Assembly (NCBI RefSeq): GCF_032452875.1
Contig: NC_083870.1
Location: 3,348,001 to 3,412,000, forward strand
Source: Bos javanicus
Lineage: Eukaryota > Chordata > Mammalia > Artiodactyla > Bovidae
DNA: 64,000 bases
Reading direction: 5' to 3'
A model generated the notes under the pieces. That model ran no database searches. It was not told the origin of the DNA and was given only the letters and a program-made list of their open reading frames with translations. Positions within the stretch are counted from its first letter, which is position 1. Each line of letters begins with the position of its first letter. Of this stretch, positions 1 to 11,876 are shown piece after piece. The translations under genes and the position numbers were made by a program.

Positions 1-465
1 GGAATGAAATATACAAAGGTACTTCTATCCAGTTGCTTGCTGTTTGTGAGGAATGGTAGGTACCTGATATGAAGCTGGAGTGGGCCATGTGAGTATATTG
101 GGGAATAGAAGAACTAGTGGGAATTGGGCAGAGAAGCTGGAACAAGATAATAAGGGGCTTTTTATACCAGTTGAATTGTTGGGAACTTTATCTTATAGGA
201 TTTGATGGCAGATGGATGTGGGGAGTAGGATAGTGAGAGAATTATACAGTGCGTCCCTTGATTCTACTTTGGATGATTGGATGAATATTTGTAACACAGA
301 GGAGGAGCAGGGTTGAAGGAGCTGACAAAGATGACCAGCTTACTTTCAGATTTCGGGGGATCCTGCCCGGTGACAGCTCTCTGCATGAATTTGGCCATCA
401 GGAGAGAGATCTCAAGTTCTAGGTACAAACTGGTTACTAATAATAACCATTTACTGAAGATTTAT
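1..465 (-). repeat. Probable antisense L2 fragment; no gene
   Basis: There is no coding signal. The purine-rich stretch around 130-300 resembles the reverse strand of the ancient L2 LINE, but it is strongly diverged and I cannot fix its ends. Confidence 0.3.
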
Positions 466-918
466 TGTTGTTGTTCAGTCGCTAAATCGTGTCCAGGTCT
501 TTGCGACCCCATGGACTGCAGCACGCCGGGCTTCCCTGTCCTTCACCATCGCCCAGAGTTTGCTCAAACTCATGTCCATTGAGTCAGTGATGCTGTCCAA
601 CCATCTCATCCTTGACCACCTGCTTCTCCTTTTGTCTTCAATCTTTCCCAGCATCAAGGTCTTTTCCAATGAGTTGGCTCTTCTCCTCAGGTAGTCAAAG
701 TATTGAAGCTTCAGTTTTAGCATCGGTCCTTCTAATGAATATTCAGAGTTGATTTCCTTTAGGACTGACTGGTTTGATATCTTTGTTATCCAAGGGACCT
801 TCAAGAGTCTTCTCCAGCACTACAATTCGAAAACATCGATTGATGCTTAATGCTTCAAGTTCTCAGTCTTCTTTATGGTCCAACTCTCGCATCTGTACAT
901 GACTACTGAAAAAACCAT
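466..918 (-). mobile_element. BovB LINE, outer copy, 3' part
   Basis: This is the antisense 3' end of a BovB (RTE-clade) LINE. It starts with the GTTGTTGTTCAGTC tail and runs through the region encoding the C-terminus of the reverse-transcriptase protein. It breaks off at AAAACCAT (911-918). The same element resumes at 2790 with a second AAAACCAT, so the two parts are one copy split by a later insertion. Confidence 0.85.
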
Positions 919-2789
919 TGTTGTTGGTTATTTGCTCAGTCATGTCAGAAAGACCCCATGGACTGCTGCACACCAGGCTTCCCTATCCTTCACCATCACC
1001 CAGAGTTTGCTCAAACTCATGTCCATTGAGTTGGTAATGCCATCCAACCATCTAATCCTTGGCCACCTGCTTCTCCTTTTGTCTTCAATCTTTCCTACCA
1101 TCAAGGTCTTTTCCAATGAATCGGCTCTTCATGTCAGGTGGCCAAAGTATTGAAACTTCAGCTTCAGCATCAATATTCAAATGAATATTCAGGACTGATT
1201 TCCTTCAGGATTGACTGATTTGATCTCCTTGCAGTCCAAGGGACTCCCAAGAGTCTTCTCCAACACCAGAGTTCAAGAGCATCAATTCTTCAGTGCTCAG
1301 CCTCCTTTATGGTCCAACTTTCATATCTATATATGTCTACTGGAGAAACCATAGCTTTGGCTATATGGGCCTTTGTTGGCAAAGTAATGTCTCTGCTTTC
1401 TAATATGCTGTCTAGGTTTGCCATAGTTTTTCTTCCAAGGGGCAAGCGTCTTTTAATTTCATGGCTGCAGTCACCATCCCAGTGATTATGGAGTCCAAGA
1501 AAATAAAGTCTGTGTCACTATTTTCATTGTTTTCTCATCTATATGCCATGAAGTGATAGGATCAGATGCCATGATCTTAGTGTTTTGAATGTTGAGTTTT
1601 AAGCCAGCTTTTTCAGACTCCCCTTTCACCTTCATCAAGAGGCTCTCTCTTTAGTTCCTCTTTGCTTTCTGCCAGAAGAGTGATGTTATCTTAGGTTACT
1701 GATATTTGTCCCGGCAATCTTGATTTCAGCTTGTGCTTTATTCAGCCCAGCATTTCACATGAGGTGCTCTGCATAGAAGTTAAATAAACATGGTAACAGT
1801 GTACAGCCTTGATGTACTCCTTTTCCAATTTTGAACAAGTCCATTGTTGCATGTCAGGTTTGAACTGTTTCTTCTTGACCTGCATACAGATTTCTCAGGA
1901 AGCCAGTCAGATGGTATTCCTATTTCTCTAAGAATTTTTCAGTTTGTTGTGATCCAAACTGTCAAAGGCTTTAATGTAGCCAATGAAGCAGAAGTAGATG
2001 TTTTTCTGGAATTCTCTTGTTTTTTTTTCTATGATCCAATGGATGTTGGCAATTTGATCTCTGGTTGCTCTGCCTTTTCTAAATCCAGCTTGAATGTCTG
2101 AAAGTTCTCAGTTCAGGTACTGTTGAAGCCTAGCTTGGAGGATTTTCAGCATTATTTTACTAGCATGTTAAATGAGTGCAATTATGCAGTATTTTGAACA
2201 TTCTTTGGCATTTCCTTTCTTTGGGATTGGAATGAAAACTGACCTTTTCCATTCCTGTGGCCACTGCTGAGTTTTCCAAGTTTACTGGCACATTGAGTGC
2301 AGCACTTTAACAGCATTATTTTTGTGGATCTGAAATAGCTCAGCGGGAATTCCATCACCTCCACTAGCTTTGTTTGTAGTGATGCTTCCTAAGGCCCAGT
2401 TGACTTCTCATTCTGGGATGTCTGGCTCTACACCATCGTGGTTATCTGGGTCATTAACATCTTTTTTGTACAGTTCTTCTGTGTATTCTTGCCACCTCTT
2501 CTTAATATCTTCTGCTTCTGTTAGGTCCATACTGTTTCTGTCCTTTATTGTGCCCATCTTTGCATGATATGTTCCCTTGGTATCTCCAGTTTTCTTGAAG
2601 AGATCTCTGGTCTTTCCCATTCCATTGTTTTCCTCTATTTCTTTGCATTGTTCACTTAGAAAGGCTTCTTATATCTCCTTGCTGTTCTTTGGAACTCTGC
2701 ATTCAAATGGGTATATCTTTTCTTTTCATCTTTGCATTGCACTTCTAGTCTTTTCTGAGCTTCCTTAGACAACAATTTTGCCTTTTTTC
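919..2789 (-). mobile_element. BovB LINE, inner copy nested in another BovB
   Basis: A 5'-truncated BovB of about 1.87 kb in antisense, running from its 3' tail (TTGTTGTTGG...) back through the reverse-transcriptase region into the segment upstream of the RT core. Reading frames are broken by many stops and frameshifts; a readable piece at 2408-2620 (minus) carries the WQEYTEELYKKD-type BovB motif. It is flanked by the 8-bp direct repeat AAAACCAT (911-918 and 2790-2797), the expected target-site duplication. Confidence 0.85.
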
Positions 2790-3155
2790 AAAACCATAGC
2801 TTTGACTATATGGACCTTTGCTGGCAAAGTATGTCTCTGTTTTTTTAAAAAATTAATTTATTTTTTAATTGAAGGATGATTGCCTTACAGAATTTTGTTG
2901 TTTTCTGTCAAACCTCAGCATGAATCAGACATACGTTTTTAATACATTGTCTAGGTTTGTTACAGCTTTTGTTCCAAAGAGCAAGCATCTTTTAATTTCA
3001 TCACTGTAGTCACCATCTGCAGTGATTTTGGAGCCCAAGAAAATAAAATTTGCCACTGTTTCTACATTTTTCCAGTCTATTTGCCATGAAGTCATGGATG
3101 ATGGAACTGGATGCCATGATCCTAGTTTTTTAAATGTTGAGTTTTAAGCCAGCTT
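2790..3155 (-). mobile_element. BovB LINE, outer copy continued
   Basis: Continuation of the BovB broken at 918. Consensus order resumes exactly at AAAACCATAGCTTTGACTA and continues to about 3155, interrupted once by an L1 tail at 2841-2935. Confidence 0.8.
2841..2935 (-). mobile_element. L1 3' tail inserted in BovB
   Basis: A short AT-rich bovine L1 3'-end fragment in antisense, with a T-rich start and the ATTGAAGGATGATTGCCTTA motif. It separates two adjacent parts of the BovB consensus, so it is younger than the outer BovB. Similar tails occur at 12388 and 41473. Confidence 0.65.
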
Positions 3156-3189
3156 TTTAATGTGCCACATTTTGTATTAATCCTCAGGT

Positions 3190-3365
3190 AAATCCTGTGA
3201 AAGCACACCTCTGTAGCTACATTTTACAGGTGAGAAACCACATTTTAGGTGATATGACATGTCCCTTACCATGTGTCCAGAATATGGTGGAGCTGGAATT
3301 TGAGCCTAGGCTGATTCCACAGCCTGCGTTCTCAACCACTGCCTTCTACAGAGCCATTTACATGG
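3190..3365 (-). repeat. MIR SINE fragment
   Basis: Antisense MIR signature: a tttacaggtgagaaacc-like block, then a gtggagctggaatttgagcc block ending near tctcaaccactgcct. Diverged but in the correct order. Confidence 0.6.
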
Positions 3366-3954
3366 AGGTGTGGTTAAGTAATGGGCAAAGATGAACTATT
3401 CAGGGATACGATGTAGAAAGAGAAAAGGACCAGGGAACATAGCCATATGGGACAAGTAGTAGAAGAGGAGCTGGTGGAGCCTAGGACAGAGTTGCCACAG
3501 GGAAGGAGGAAACAGCAAAGGATGTTATACAGAAACCCAACAGGAGAATTTTGAGGAAGGAGGGATCAACAGTGAAAAAAGTAAGGCATGGACCGTGTCT
3601 TCCTGGCACCAGCCCCACCCTTCCAGCTGATGATTAAATACCATCACTTAAATAACACTTGGGTGTTCCACAGGCTTTGCCACCTCCTGAATTCTGTTTC
3701 TATTGATAATATGACGGTCTTCTCAGACATCCAGAATGCATACTTTGCGATGATCTTTAATGTCCCCTTTTCACGTGGCCGCCGATGGCCACATCCTGTT
3801 GGACTTAACATTTCTCTTGCCTATCCCTTCCTCTTCATGCCTTCATTGAGAACCCCGTTCTTTGCTTCTTGCCCCCTTCATTTTATTTCCCTCCTGCTTT
3901 GTCTTGCCACGGGTTGCATTCTCCTTATCAGCCTTGCCCGTGACTCCTTCTGAA
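3366..3954. other. No gene seen; possible L2-derived sequence
   Basis: Purine-rich sequence at 3420-3600 resembles reverse-strand L2. An open frame of about 120 codons at 3588-3953 has no family features and runs into L2-like sequence, so I do not call it a gene. Confidence 0.4.
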
Positions 3955-4315
3955 GTTTCACCATGCCACTCCCCAGCTCAGGAAACTTCAGGGACCCTTT
4001 AATATTTATAATATATAATAAATTCCAAATTGTTATTGAAGACCGTCTATGAACTAGCTCTAGCTTATTTCTTCTAATCTCCCCCTCGGCCCCGCCCCTG
4101 CATTAAATGCCTTGGGGCCTCTCTTCCAGCCAGATTGAAAAATGTCTTGATTCCAGTCTTTGCTTCCTCAGATCCATTGCTCAGGCCAATCCTTCCACCT
4201 GGATGCATTTTCCTTGCATCTTTCAGTTCCAAATCTTACCCATCCTTCAAAGGTCATCTGAAATATTATTTTCTCAGTGAAGCTTTTCCGGACCCTTTCT
4301 ACTGGAAATAATTTC
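3955..4315 (+). repeat. L2 LINE fragment
   Basis: Pyrimidine-rich L2 3'-region wording in sense orientation, including a cttacccatccttcaaaggtc-like block and a cagtgaagcttttcc block. These match the conserved part of L2 just before its 3' end. Confidence 0.5.
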
Positions 4316-4375
4316 AGCCTTCTCTGAACTCACATGAATATGACACTTTATCTGTACACTTCTTAGGGCAATTAA

Positions 4376-4603
4376 TGTTGTGTGTTGTGTGTGTGTGTGT
4401 GTGTGCCCAGTTGTGTCCGACTTTTTGCGACCCCATGGACTGTAACCTGTCTGGCTCCTCTATCCATGGAATTCTCCAGGCAAGACTACTAGAGTGGGTA
4501 GCCATTTCCTACTCCAGGGGATCTCCCTGACCTAGGGATCAAACCTGTGTCTCCTACATTGCCAGGCAGGGTCTTTACCACTAGTCCCCCCTGGGAAGCC
4601 TCT
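4376..4603 (-). mobile_element. Bov-tA SINE with (TG)n tail
   Basis: Antisense tRNA-derived ruminant SINE. It carries the BovA body (GACCCCATGGACTGTA ... TTCTCCAGGCAAG) and ends in the tRNA-like box (GATCAAACCTGTGTCTCC) and CTGGGAAGCC. The 3' tail reads as a TG microsatellite at about 4379-4406. Confidence 0.85.
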
Positions 4604-6373
4604 ACCTTAGGTTTTAGAAATATATAAGTGTTTAAACAGCTGTTGAAGGCAGAGTCTACTATTTTTCTATTCTTCATTTTGCTAATCACACGAGCATTTT
4701 GTATGTAGGTGTTTTCTTTTGCTGAATATATATTTACTGAGTGAATGGACGGAGAGCAGACATTGCTGTCAGGTTCTGTGCAATCTCTGGGTATTTCCTT
4801 GTTAATCATCTCTTTAGACTGAGCCTCCTTAGTGCCCTGCCCTCTCAGTTGTATGGTGTAGACTCTAGCTTAGGTTTGAGAAGAGTTAATTTTGAGTATG
4901 TCAATGAATGCAGTAGAAAACTTAGGTAACTATTTGATTTTTGAGATATACTCTAAAGAACTAAAATTTCCTATTTGGGGGAAAAAGTCTCCAGTTCTCT
5001 AGGGCATATCAAAATCCAGTCTGATTATCCTAAGGTATTTCTTGTGGTCTTCCTCAGCAGTCATGTTTAGAGTGTGCCTTTGAAGATGGGTAGATATTAA
5101 GAGAAAATGAAAAGATGCTTATCTTGAGGATGGTATCCTGTATCCCTTGGAAATATCTTCATGGTTGGTGACCACATAATATTTCTGGATTATCCCTTGA
5201 CTCATAGATAGAACCAGATTAGAGAATTAGGAGCCATAGCCAGGATATTGGACCAGGTTTGGTGGTGCCTGTCTGTCCTGCTTGTGAAATTCAATCTGGA
5301 GTATGGAGTTTCCACGGCTGAGCCTTCTATCCTGCTTGGGTCTCTTTGGCTTTCTCTGGCTTTTGAGGGTATTTTCCTCATTAGCCGTATGTAGATGAGC
5401 TGCTTGTTAAGCTAAATGCAGTGGAACTCAAAGAAGGAATCAATGGAAAATGTCTTCTGGTGTTATGTTTATTTGGGTTTCAATGTCAAGTTTAAGCCTA
5501 TAATTTGAGGATACAATCAGTTGGAACTCGTAGTTTCTTACCAGCTTGGGCAGAGCTAAATTCCTCCCTGAAAATGGAATCCAGGTTTTGTTACCTTATC
5601 TTTAACTGCTGTTGTTGATGGCAGTAAGGATAGTCTAAGGGAAAGCTCTCACATAAAGGGTTATGCAGAATTTGTGAGCTCTCCTTGACAATCCACCTGT
5701 GTATCCTACAGAGGACAGCGTATTTTCATTAGAGAAGATCAAGAGAAATTAACTTCGTTGGTGATTATCTGCTTGGCATGGAATCTGGCAAAGAGGGCAA
5801 TTTAATAGTCAAAAAAAATCTCTTTCCAGCTGTTTTTCCCTGTCCTTTCTTATCCATCTTACTCCCTTTATCCAGTGATGGGCAGTGAAGCAAGGTAAAT
5901 GTCACATCTTCATTAAAAGGTGAGGCTTCTCTAACGTGGGGGAGGTCAGGGTGGGAAAAGACATCCAACACCTACTCATCTTCTTGAACAATCGCTACAG
6001 GAACTGTCTGGTTCTTCCTCCACCTGCCTAGTTCATAGGTACCCCCATCCCACATGTGAAGCTCAAAGATAAAGAAGATCTGGGTGCCAGCTCTGTTAGC
6101 TTGCACATCACTTTGTGTTTTTATCCTCCCCCTTCTCATGTCCCCTTTCACTCAATCTGGCTTATTCAAACTGACACCTTCTCACATGGAACCTAAAGGA
6201 ATTACTTTGGAATCATTTTCACTGGAAATTAGTGGATCCACATGTGCTCATAATTTTTTCATTTCCTATTTCAGAGGGAATAGATTTCTTATCTTTATGT
6301 AAGTACTCCTATGGCTTTTACTTAATTCTTTATTTCTTTGGTCTTGGGTTTCTAAACTCTTTTCCTTTATTAA
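4604..6373. other. Unique-looking intergenic DNA
   Basis: About 1.8 kb with no recognisable repeat, exon or RNA. Short open frames (for example 4741-4929 and 5765-5971) lack any family signature or splice context. Confidence 0.5.
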
Positions 6374-6662
6374 AAACTTTTTTTTAATTAATTTTTTATT
6401 GGAATATAGTTGATTTACAATGTTCTGGTAGTTTCTGCTGTACAGCAAAGTGAATCAGTTATACACAGATACATGTCCACTCTTTTTTAGATTCTATTCC
6501 TATATAGGCCAGCACAGAGTATGACTAGAGTTCCCTGTGCTATACAGTGGGTTCTAATTAATTTCTATTTAGTAGCGTGTATATATCAGTCCCCGTCCCC
6601 CAGTTTACACCCCCATGTTCAGTTCTAATTTAACAGCCTGTATTTGATGTCTTTGTCTGCTG
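6374..6662 (-). mobile_element. L1 3' end (bovine type)
   Basis: Antisense L1 3' untranslated region: a T-rich start, then ttattggaatatagttgat, the ctgctgtacagcaaagtgaatcag block and the gagttccctgtgctatacag block. It is 5'-truncated. Confidence 0.8.
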
Positions 6663-7129
6663 TTCATTAAAAACTGGGAGTGGGGGGATTTTTGACTTCT
6701 GCAATTAATTAAAAATTATGGGAATCTCTTTCAAAAAGAGGATCAGATCAAATCTTTTGTGCCATAGGGCTTGCTGAGGTTCAGAAATTTCATGTGGAGT
6801 CTGGGGCTGAGAATAAAGAATTCAGATTTCAAACTGATAGTCTAAAGATTCTGGATTCCATTTTATGGAGTACACCAAAGCAGGCTGGAAGAATCACGTG
6901 ACTCACAACACAGGCAAAGATAACTAAAATTTTAAGATTCTAGCTGAGATTGTGAAGAGTGACCAACTTGGAAAACAGACCACTTTATATCTCTTAAGTA
7001 TGTATTTAAACCTTCTATAAGGGTTGAGAATGATACATATATAATATCCAAACCCATGTAAGAAATAGTAAAGCCAGTAAGACTGGGAATCATGTTCATA
7101 GAGCACTTTCTGGTTTACTTGTTATTCCT

Positions 7130-7300
7130 TATGATAAAATATGTTTTCTCATTGAATCAGCACCACATCCTTGTGAAGAAGCCATCACCATTGTCTTACT
7201 TTATAGATGTAGTGGTGGAGGTCAGAAAGTTAGGTTAATTGCTCCAAAGTTACACACAGTGATTGAGACTATCCATGTTATCTGGTTTGGGATATCAGTT
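7130..7300 (-). repeat. MIR SINE fragment
   Basis: Weak antisense MIR core: tttatagatgtagtggtggaggtcag followed by aattgctccaaagttacacac. Confidence 0.45.
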
Positions 7301-9094
7301 TCCTTCTGTACATATATTTAAGACTACATTTTGGCAGGCAAATGGAATAGGGACCAAAAAAATAAACATATCACATTTAGAACCTTTCCTTTCCCCTGCC
7401 TTCTGAAAGTAAGACATCTCAGGTGGGCAGGTACTTTTGCTCTGTGGAATCACATAAGAGGGGAGCAGAATTGGTAAGGGCAGGGAAGCGCTGGAGGGGA
7501 AGGGGTATTGTAAGGGACGGAAGTATCAAGGGGGATGAGAGCAAATGCAAGCTGAAATTTGAGAGGTAGTTTTTGGGCATTTGGGGAGTATGGACCATGA
7601 ACTTGGTAGAACATCAGTTCTCTTTGAGAGAGTAGGAAGGGAATGAGGAGAGTCTTGAGAAGTTCTATTATTACTATGAACAGACTGCTTCCTTGGTGCC
7701 TTTAAGACATTTCAGCATAGATGGCAATTGCTTTTCAGATTTCTTTGAAAGGTGGCTTGTTCTTTTGGATTTAATGTCTCACTACAGATCAGCATTACGG
7801 GTGTTAGGTGAGCTAGAAAGTCAGGATGTTAGTCTAGGTTTTCACTCTCACGTTCAGTTAGGTAAGGAAAGAGAGGTCATCGGTGTGTTATGTCCAAGCT
7901 TGATGGTGCCAAAAGGAACTCAGTGATGCCAAAGAGAAAGCAGCAAAGGAAAGGTTTCTCCCTCAGCTTTGTTGGTAGAGGTCACAGCTAGACCTGAGCC
8001 AAAGAGTCTCAGATTAGAATTCTGAGTATCTGTACTTCTGAAGTCTCTCATTTCTCCTTAAAGCCAGGAAATTCTTCTTGGTGCTAATGTTATCTGTCTA
8101 CAGTTGCACAAGGACCAATGATATTCTTTTATTTACAGGAAGAGAAATAGCACAGCTCTAAAGGGAGACTTTTTGGCAATTTCCCCTCATTTCATAGCTT
8201 GTGGCGAGCATGGTCTTGTGACTCGATTCCCCTGGTGCAATCGTCTGGGCAGCCATGTCCGTCATGGGTCAGGAACCAGGCACGGAGACTTGCTTCCTTA
8301 GCTGAAGGACCGACCTTGTCCCAGGAGAGAATCCAGTGAGCCTCAGCCCAGTCAGGGCTGGGAATAGGAGAATCTGAGGCCAAAGACAGACTCTGGCATA
8401 CCTGGCATTGTCTGGCTGTTTCAGGTCTGATTTTGCTGAGAATCGGTATTTGACCTGCGGTTTCGAGGCTGTCAGTTCAGGGTGGGAAGCTGCTTACTCC
8501 TAGTGCACAGTGGGCTTCCCTGGAGCTGTGACAGTGCAGCAGTGTGTCTGACGGTCTGACTAGGAGTAGAAGCAAATACTTTCCTTTCCTGTCCCTTGGG
8601 GTACTTCCTTCTACAACATGGAACAACTATGCTTGCAAAATGATGTGCATTGTTCATTCCAAAATATTAGTCTGCTCTTGATTAATACTGTAATTTGGGA
8701 GATATTGTTTCATAGCCCCCTACCCCCACCCTTTGGTTGCAACTTTATTTCATTTACGATGACTATTTTAAAAGAAACTGCCCTCATTTGATGAATCAAT
8801 TTTACCTGTAAGTTCATAAAAATTACCCACCATACTTCATTGTCTCACCTTGTGGGGTTCATTTTTGTATCAGATAAGACTCTCTGGGTTGCAAACAACA
8901 TTTAAAAAGCCAAGTCAATCTAATTAAAGTTGGAATGTAATGCCTTATGTGACAAGAAAGACCATAGATTTGTTAGCAAGGCTTGGTTGTGTCTCCCAGG
9001 CCCACCTCTTTCCACCTGTCAGCTCCATCCTCCTCCTGGTTGGCTGCAATTTTGTCTATGCTGGTAAGACAGCTGCCAGTATAGACCTAAAGAG
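7301..9094. other. Unique-looking intergenic DNA
   Basis: I see no exon, RNA or clear repeat in this 1.8 kb. Open frames at 7693-7926 (plus), 8192-8383 and 8472-8657 (minus) are short and have no recognisable domain. Confidence 0.5.
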
Positions 9095-9440
9095 ACACGA
9101 GTAACTGGAGTGGCTTAAGTAATTTGGAATCAGTCTGAGAAGTCTTATATCTGAGCCTTGGTTTCTTCGTCTGTAAAATGGGACTAATAATACTTCATCT
9201 ACAGAGAATTAAGTAAATGAGCTTATGAAGGCGTGTGCCTCTATGTCTAAGAACATGGAGTTTAGAGTCACATCTGGCCTCTTCACTTATTAAGCTATTA
9301 ATACTTGGATGCTATGAGAAGACTTATAGTACCTGAACTATAGGGTTGTTAAAATTTAAAATGATAGACAGTATATAAAATCTCTAAGAGGGTGCCTGGC
9401 ACATGGAGCCACTCAATACATGGTAGCTATTATTTGAGCA
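9095..9440 (+). repeat. Two adjacent MIR fragments
   Basis: The first (about 9140-9200) has the ggtttcttcgtctgtaaaatgggactaataat core. The second (about 9250-9440) runs from a gagtttagagtcacatctgg block to ggtgcctggcacatggagccactcaatacatg, the usual MIR 3' wording. Confidence 0.65.
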
Positions 9441-9648
9441 GAATTTTGAAGTGACCATCAGTGGCTTGAAATGAAAAAACAAACTCAGGCATGGGAAATG
9501 GCCGGGAAAGGGCACGGATAGTGATTTATACAGGAGGCATTTGGGGTGGGGACCCTAGGGTAAGGTTGGATAGTGTCCCTGTATAGAGTGTGGCTCTTGC
9601 ACTTTGTATTAGAATCATGATAGAAAGACAGATACGAAGGGATGGTCT

Positions 9649-9875
9649 TGGCTTCCCAGGTGGCGCTAGTGGTAAAGAGCCTGCCTGCCAATGCAGGAGA
9701 CGTAAGAGACGCAGGTTCGATCCCTGGGTTGGGAAGATCCCCTGGAGGAGGGCATGGCAACCCATTCCAGTATCCTTGCGTGGAGAACCCCCCTGGACAG
9801 AGGAGCCTGGTGGGCTACAGTCCATGGGGTCACACACAGTCGGACATGACTAAAGTGCCTTAGCATGCAGCATGC
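9649..9875 (+). mobile_element. Bov-tA SINE, complete
   Basis: Sense Bov-tA. A tRNA-like head (ggcttcccaggtggcgctag, box-B-like ggttcgatccc) is followed by the BovA body. It is flanked by a perfect 12-bp target-site duplication, AAGGGATGGTCT, at 9637-9648 and 9876-9887. Confidence 0.92.
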
Positions 9876-10331
9876 AAGGGATGGTCTAGGGAAGAGCCTG
9901 GCAGTCAGCCAGGAGGGCAGCGCTCTGGCCATTTCTATCAGGGATGCTGTGGAGCTAGAGTGCTCTTCTGTAGAGTTACCACTGCCTGGCTTGGTGCCAG
10001 TGTTTGTTTCACTGACTGGAATTGCCTTCAGTTAGACACAGTTTCCTTAAACCCTCAATGGTGGCAAATCTTCCTTCTATAAGGGAGTAGATTTTAAATT
10101 TAGAGCCAAATCTAATGACTAGGGTTAAGGATCAAGCTGAGTAATTCTGATTCAGATTAAAAAATATCAAGTTAAACTAGTGTGATTCCCCCTGCTACCC
10201 CCTGGTTTTTAAAAACAACAGGATGAGTAAGTGTAGCATTCTAAAAAATCAATTTCATAATTTCATATTTTACATATAGAATATAATAACTCAAATTACG
10301 GAGTACTTGCCACATATTACGCATGATACTG

Positions 10332-10545
10332 GGGCTTCCCAGGTGGATCAATGGGTAAAGAATCTGCCTGCAATGCAGGAGACCCAGGTTCAATCCCTGG
10401 GTCGGGAAGATCCCCTGGAGGAGGGCATGGCAACCCACTCCAGTATTCTTGCCTAGAGAATCCCATGGACAGAGGAGCCTGGCAGGCTACAGTCCACAGG
10501 GTTGCAAAGAGTTGGACCCGATTGAAGTGAGTGAGCATGCACGCA
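10332..10545 (+). mobile_element. Bov-tA SINE
   Basis: Sense Bov-tA with the tRNA-like head (ggggcttcccaggtgg, ggttcaatccc) and BovA body, ending in ...gtgagtgagcatgcacgc. A plausible imperfect duplication, TGATACT/TGATATT, flanks it. Confidence 0.88.
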
Positions 10546-10714
10546 GGCCTGATATTAAGCGTTGGAGTTTTAAAGATTAATAGTATTTCTTCTTTGAGAA
10601 CCCAAAGAAGAAAGAGAACAGAAGATTAGTCATCATAATGGGGTGAGATCATGCTTGTGGAGTTTGTTTGGATTCTGTGAGCAGGCCTAGGGCAAGGGTG
10701 TGGGATTTGGGGAA

Positions 10715-10844
10715 GTTTCAATGGCACCCCACTCCAGTACTCTTGCCTGGAGAATCCCATGGACAGAGGAGCCTGGTAGGCTGCAGTCCATGGGGTCGCT
10801 AAGAGTCGGACACGACTGAGCGACTTCACTTTCACTTTCACTTT
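10715..10844 (+). mobile_element. BovA monomer
   Basis: One half of a BOV-A2 unit: caccccactccagtactcttg through gactgagcgacttcactttc, with a (CACTTT)n tail. No tRNA-like head is present. Confidence 0.8.
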
Positions 10845-10908
10845 AATGTAGAGGTGATGTTTGAGAAGGATGTTGAAGGAAAAGTATGAATATACAAGAA
10901 TAGAGTAT

Positions 10909-10919
10909 GGGTGTGTGTG

Positions 10920-10962
<43 letters not shown>
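10909..10962. repeat. (TG)n microsatellite
   Basis: About 24 TG units with one interruption (ccgtg) near 10921 and a TATGTATC end. Likely length-polymorphic. Confidence 0.95.
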
Positions 10963-11214
10963 ATCTCAGAGAGAAGTTTTATATGTGAAGGTTTTGGTGA
11001 CCATGCATGTCAGGAGAATGTCCTGAGGAACTAGTAACCTGAAACAGATGAAACAATTAAGAGTAATTTCTCCCCCCCGCCCCACCTTAGTAGTGGCCAG
11101 GAAAGGCATTCAGTTTTTGATATCTAACTAAGGTTAGCATTTGAAGAATCCTTCTAGGATGTCCTATCTTAAAAGTCAGCAGGTAAAAGGCAGCCAAGAG
11201 AAGTATGTGAGTTT

Positions 11215-11370
11215 TGCAATTATCCCTCCCAACAATCTTGTGAGGATTTTACAGATGAGGAACCTGAAGCTCAGTGGGTTTAAGTAATTTGCCTAAAATC
11301 TGGAAGGCTAGGAAGAAGTGGAACTGGGATTTGAAATGGAATATACCTCCGAAGTCCATGCTCTACTCTG
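11215..11370 (-). repeat. MIR-family fragment
   Basis: Antisense MIR wording: ttttacagatgaggaacctgaagctcagtg followed by taatttgcctaaaatctggaaggc and a gaactgggatttgaa block. Confidence 0.65.
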
Positions 11371-11526
11371 AATATACTTTCATCTCAATCTGATGACTCA
11401 GGACTTCGTCTCACCTCAGGACCACCATTCTGAAACAAGAGATTGTTCTGTGTGCTTTGGTAGCTGGAGCTGTAGCAGCGGGTGCAGGGGGCTGAGTGTG
11501 TGGACCAATCAGAGGCGAGGCCCAGA

Positions 11527-11690
11527 CCAGTGGCTCTCAGATTTCAGAGTGTGTAAGGTTCCTCTGGGAGACCCGTGAGGGTTCTGATTCCCAGATACCA
11601 CTTGTGAGGATCTGTCTGCTTGTGAAGCACATTGGGTGATTCTGACACAGATGGTATGCGATCCACACTTTGACGAACATCACCCCAAGT
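11527..11690. repeat. MER5-like hAT fossil
   Basis: Begins agtggctctcagatttcag and ends with a gggtgattctgacacagatgg block and ccacactttgacgaaca. This order is typical of non-autonomous hAT-Charlie MER5-type elements. Strongly diverged. Confidence 0.5.
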
Positions 11691-11715
11691 GAATTTCCCG
11701 TGTGAATGTCTTTGC

Positions 11716-11876
11716 TCTTCTTCCTTCCCTCCCTTCTTTCTTTCCTCCCTCTTTCTCCTCTGCCTTTTTCTCCTCCACTTCCTTTCTTTTTCCTATCCTC
11801 TTTGTCTTCAGTTTCCTTCTGCTTCTCTCCTCTCTCCCTTTCTCCCTCTCTCCTTCTTTCTTTTTTTTCTTTTCAG
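11716..11876. repeat. Polypyrimidine tract
   Basis: About 160 bp almost purely C/T on the plus strand (TTCC/TTTC/CTCC mixtures). Such polypurine-polypyrimidine runs can adopt triplex DNA. All three plus frames look open only because of the low complexity, and none is a gene. Confidence 0.9.

Noticed and set aside
3588..3953. 121-codon plus-strand frame
   Set aside because: Runs toward L2-derived sequence, has no domain and no splice context.
9649..9875. Possible tRNA gene in the SINE head
   Set aside because: The tRNA-like box is part of the Bov-tA SINE, with BovA body and target-site duplication; the cloverleaf is degenerate.
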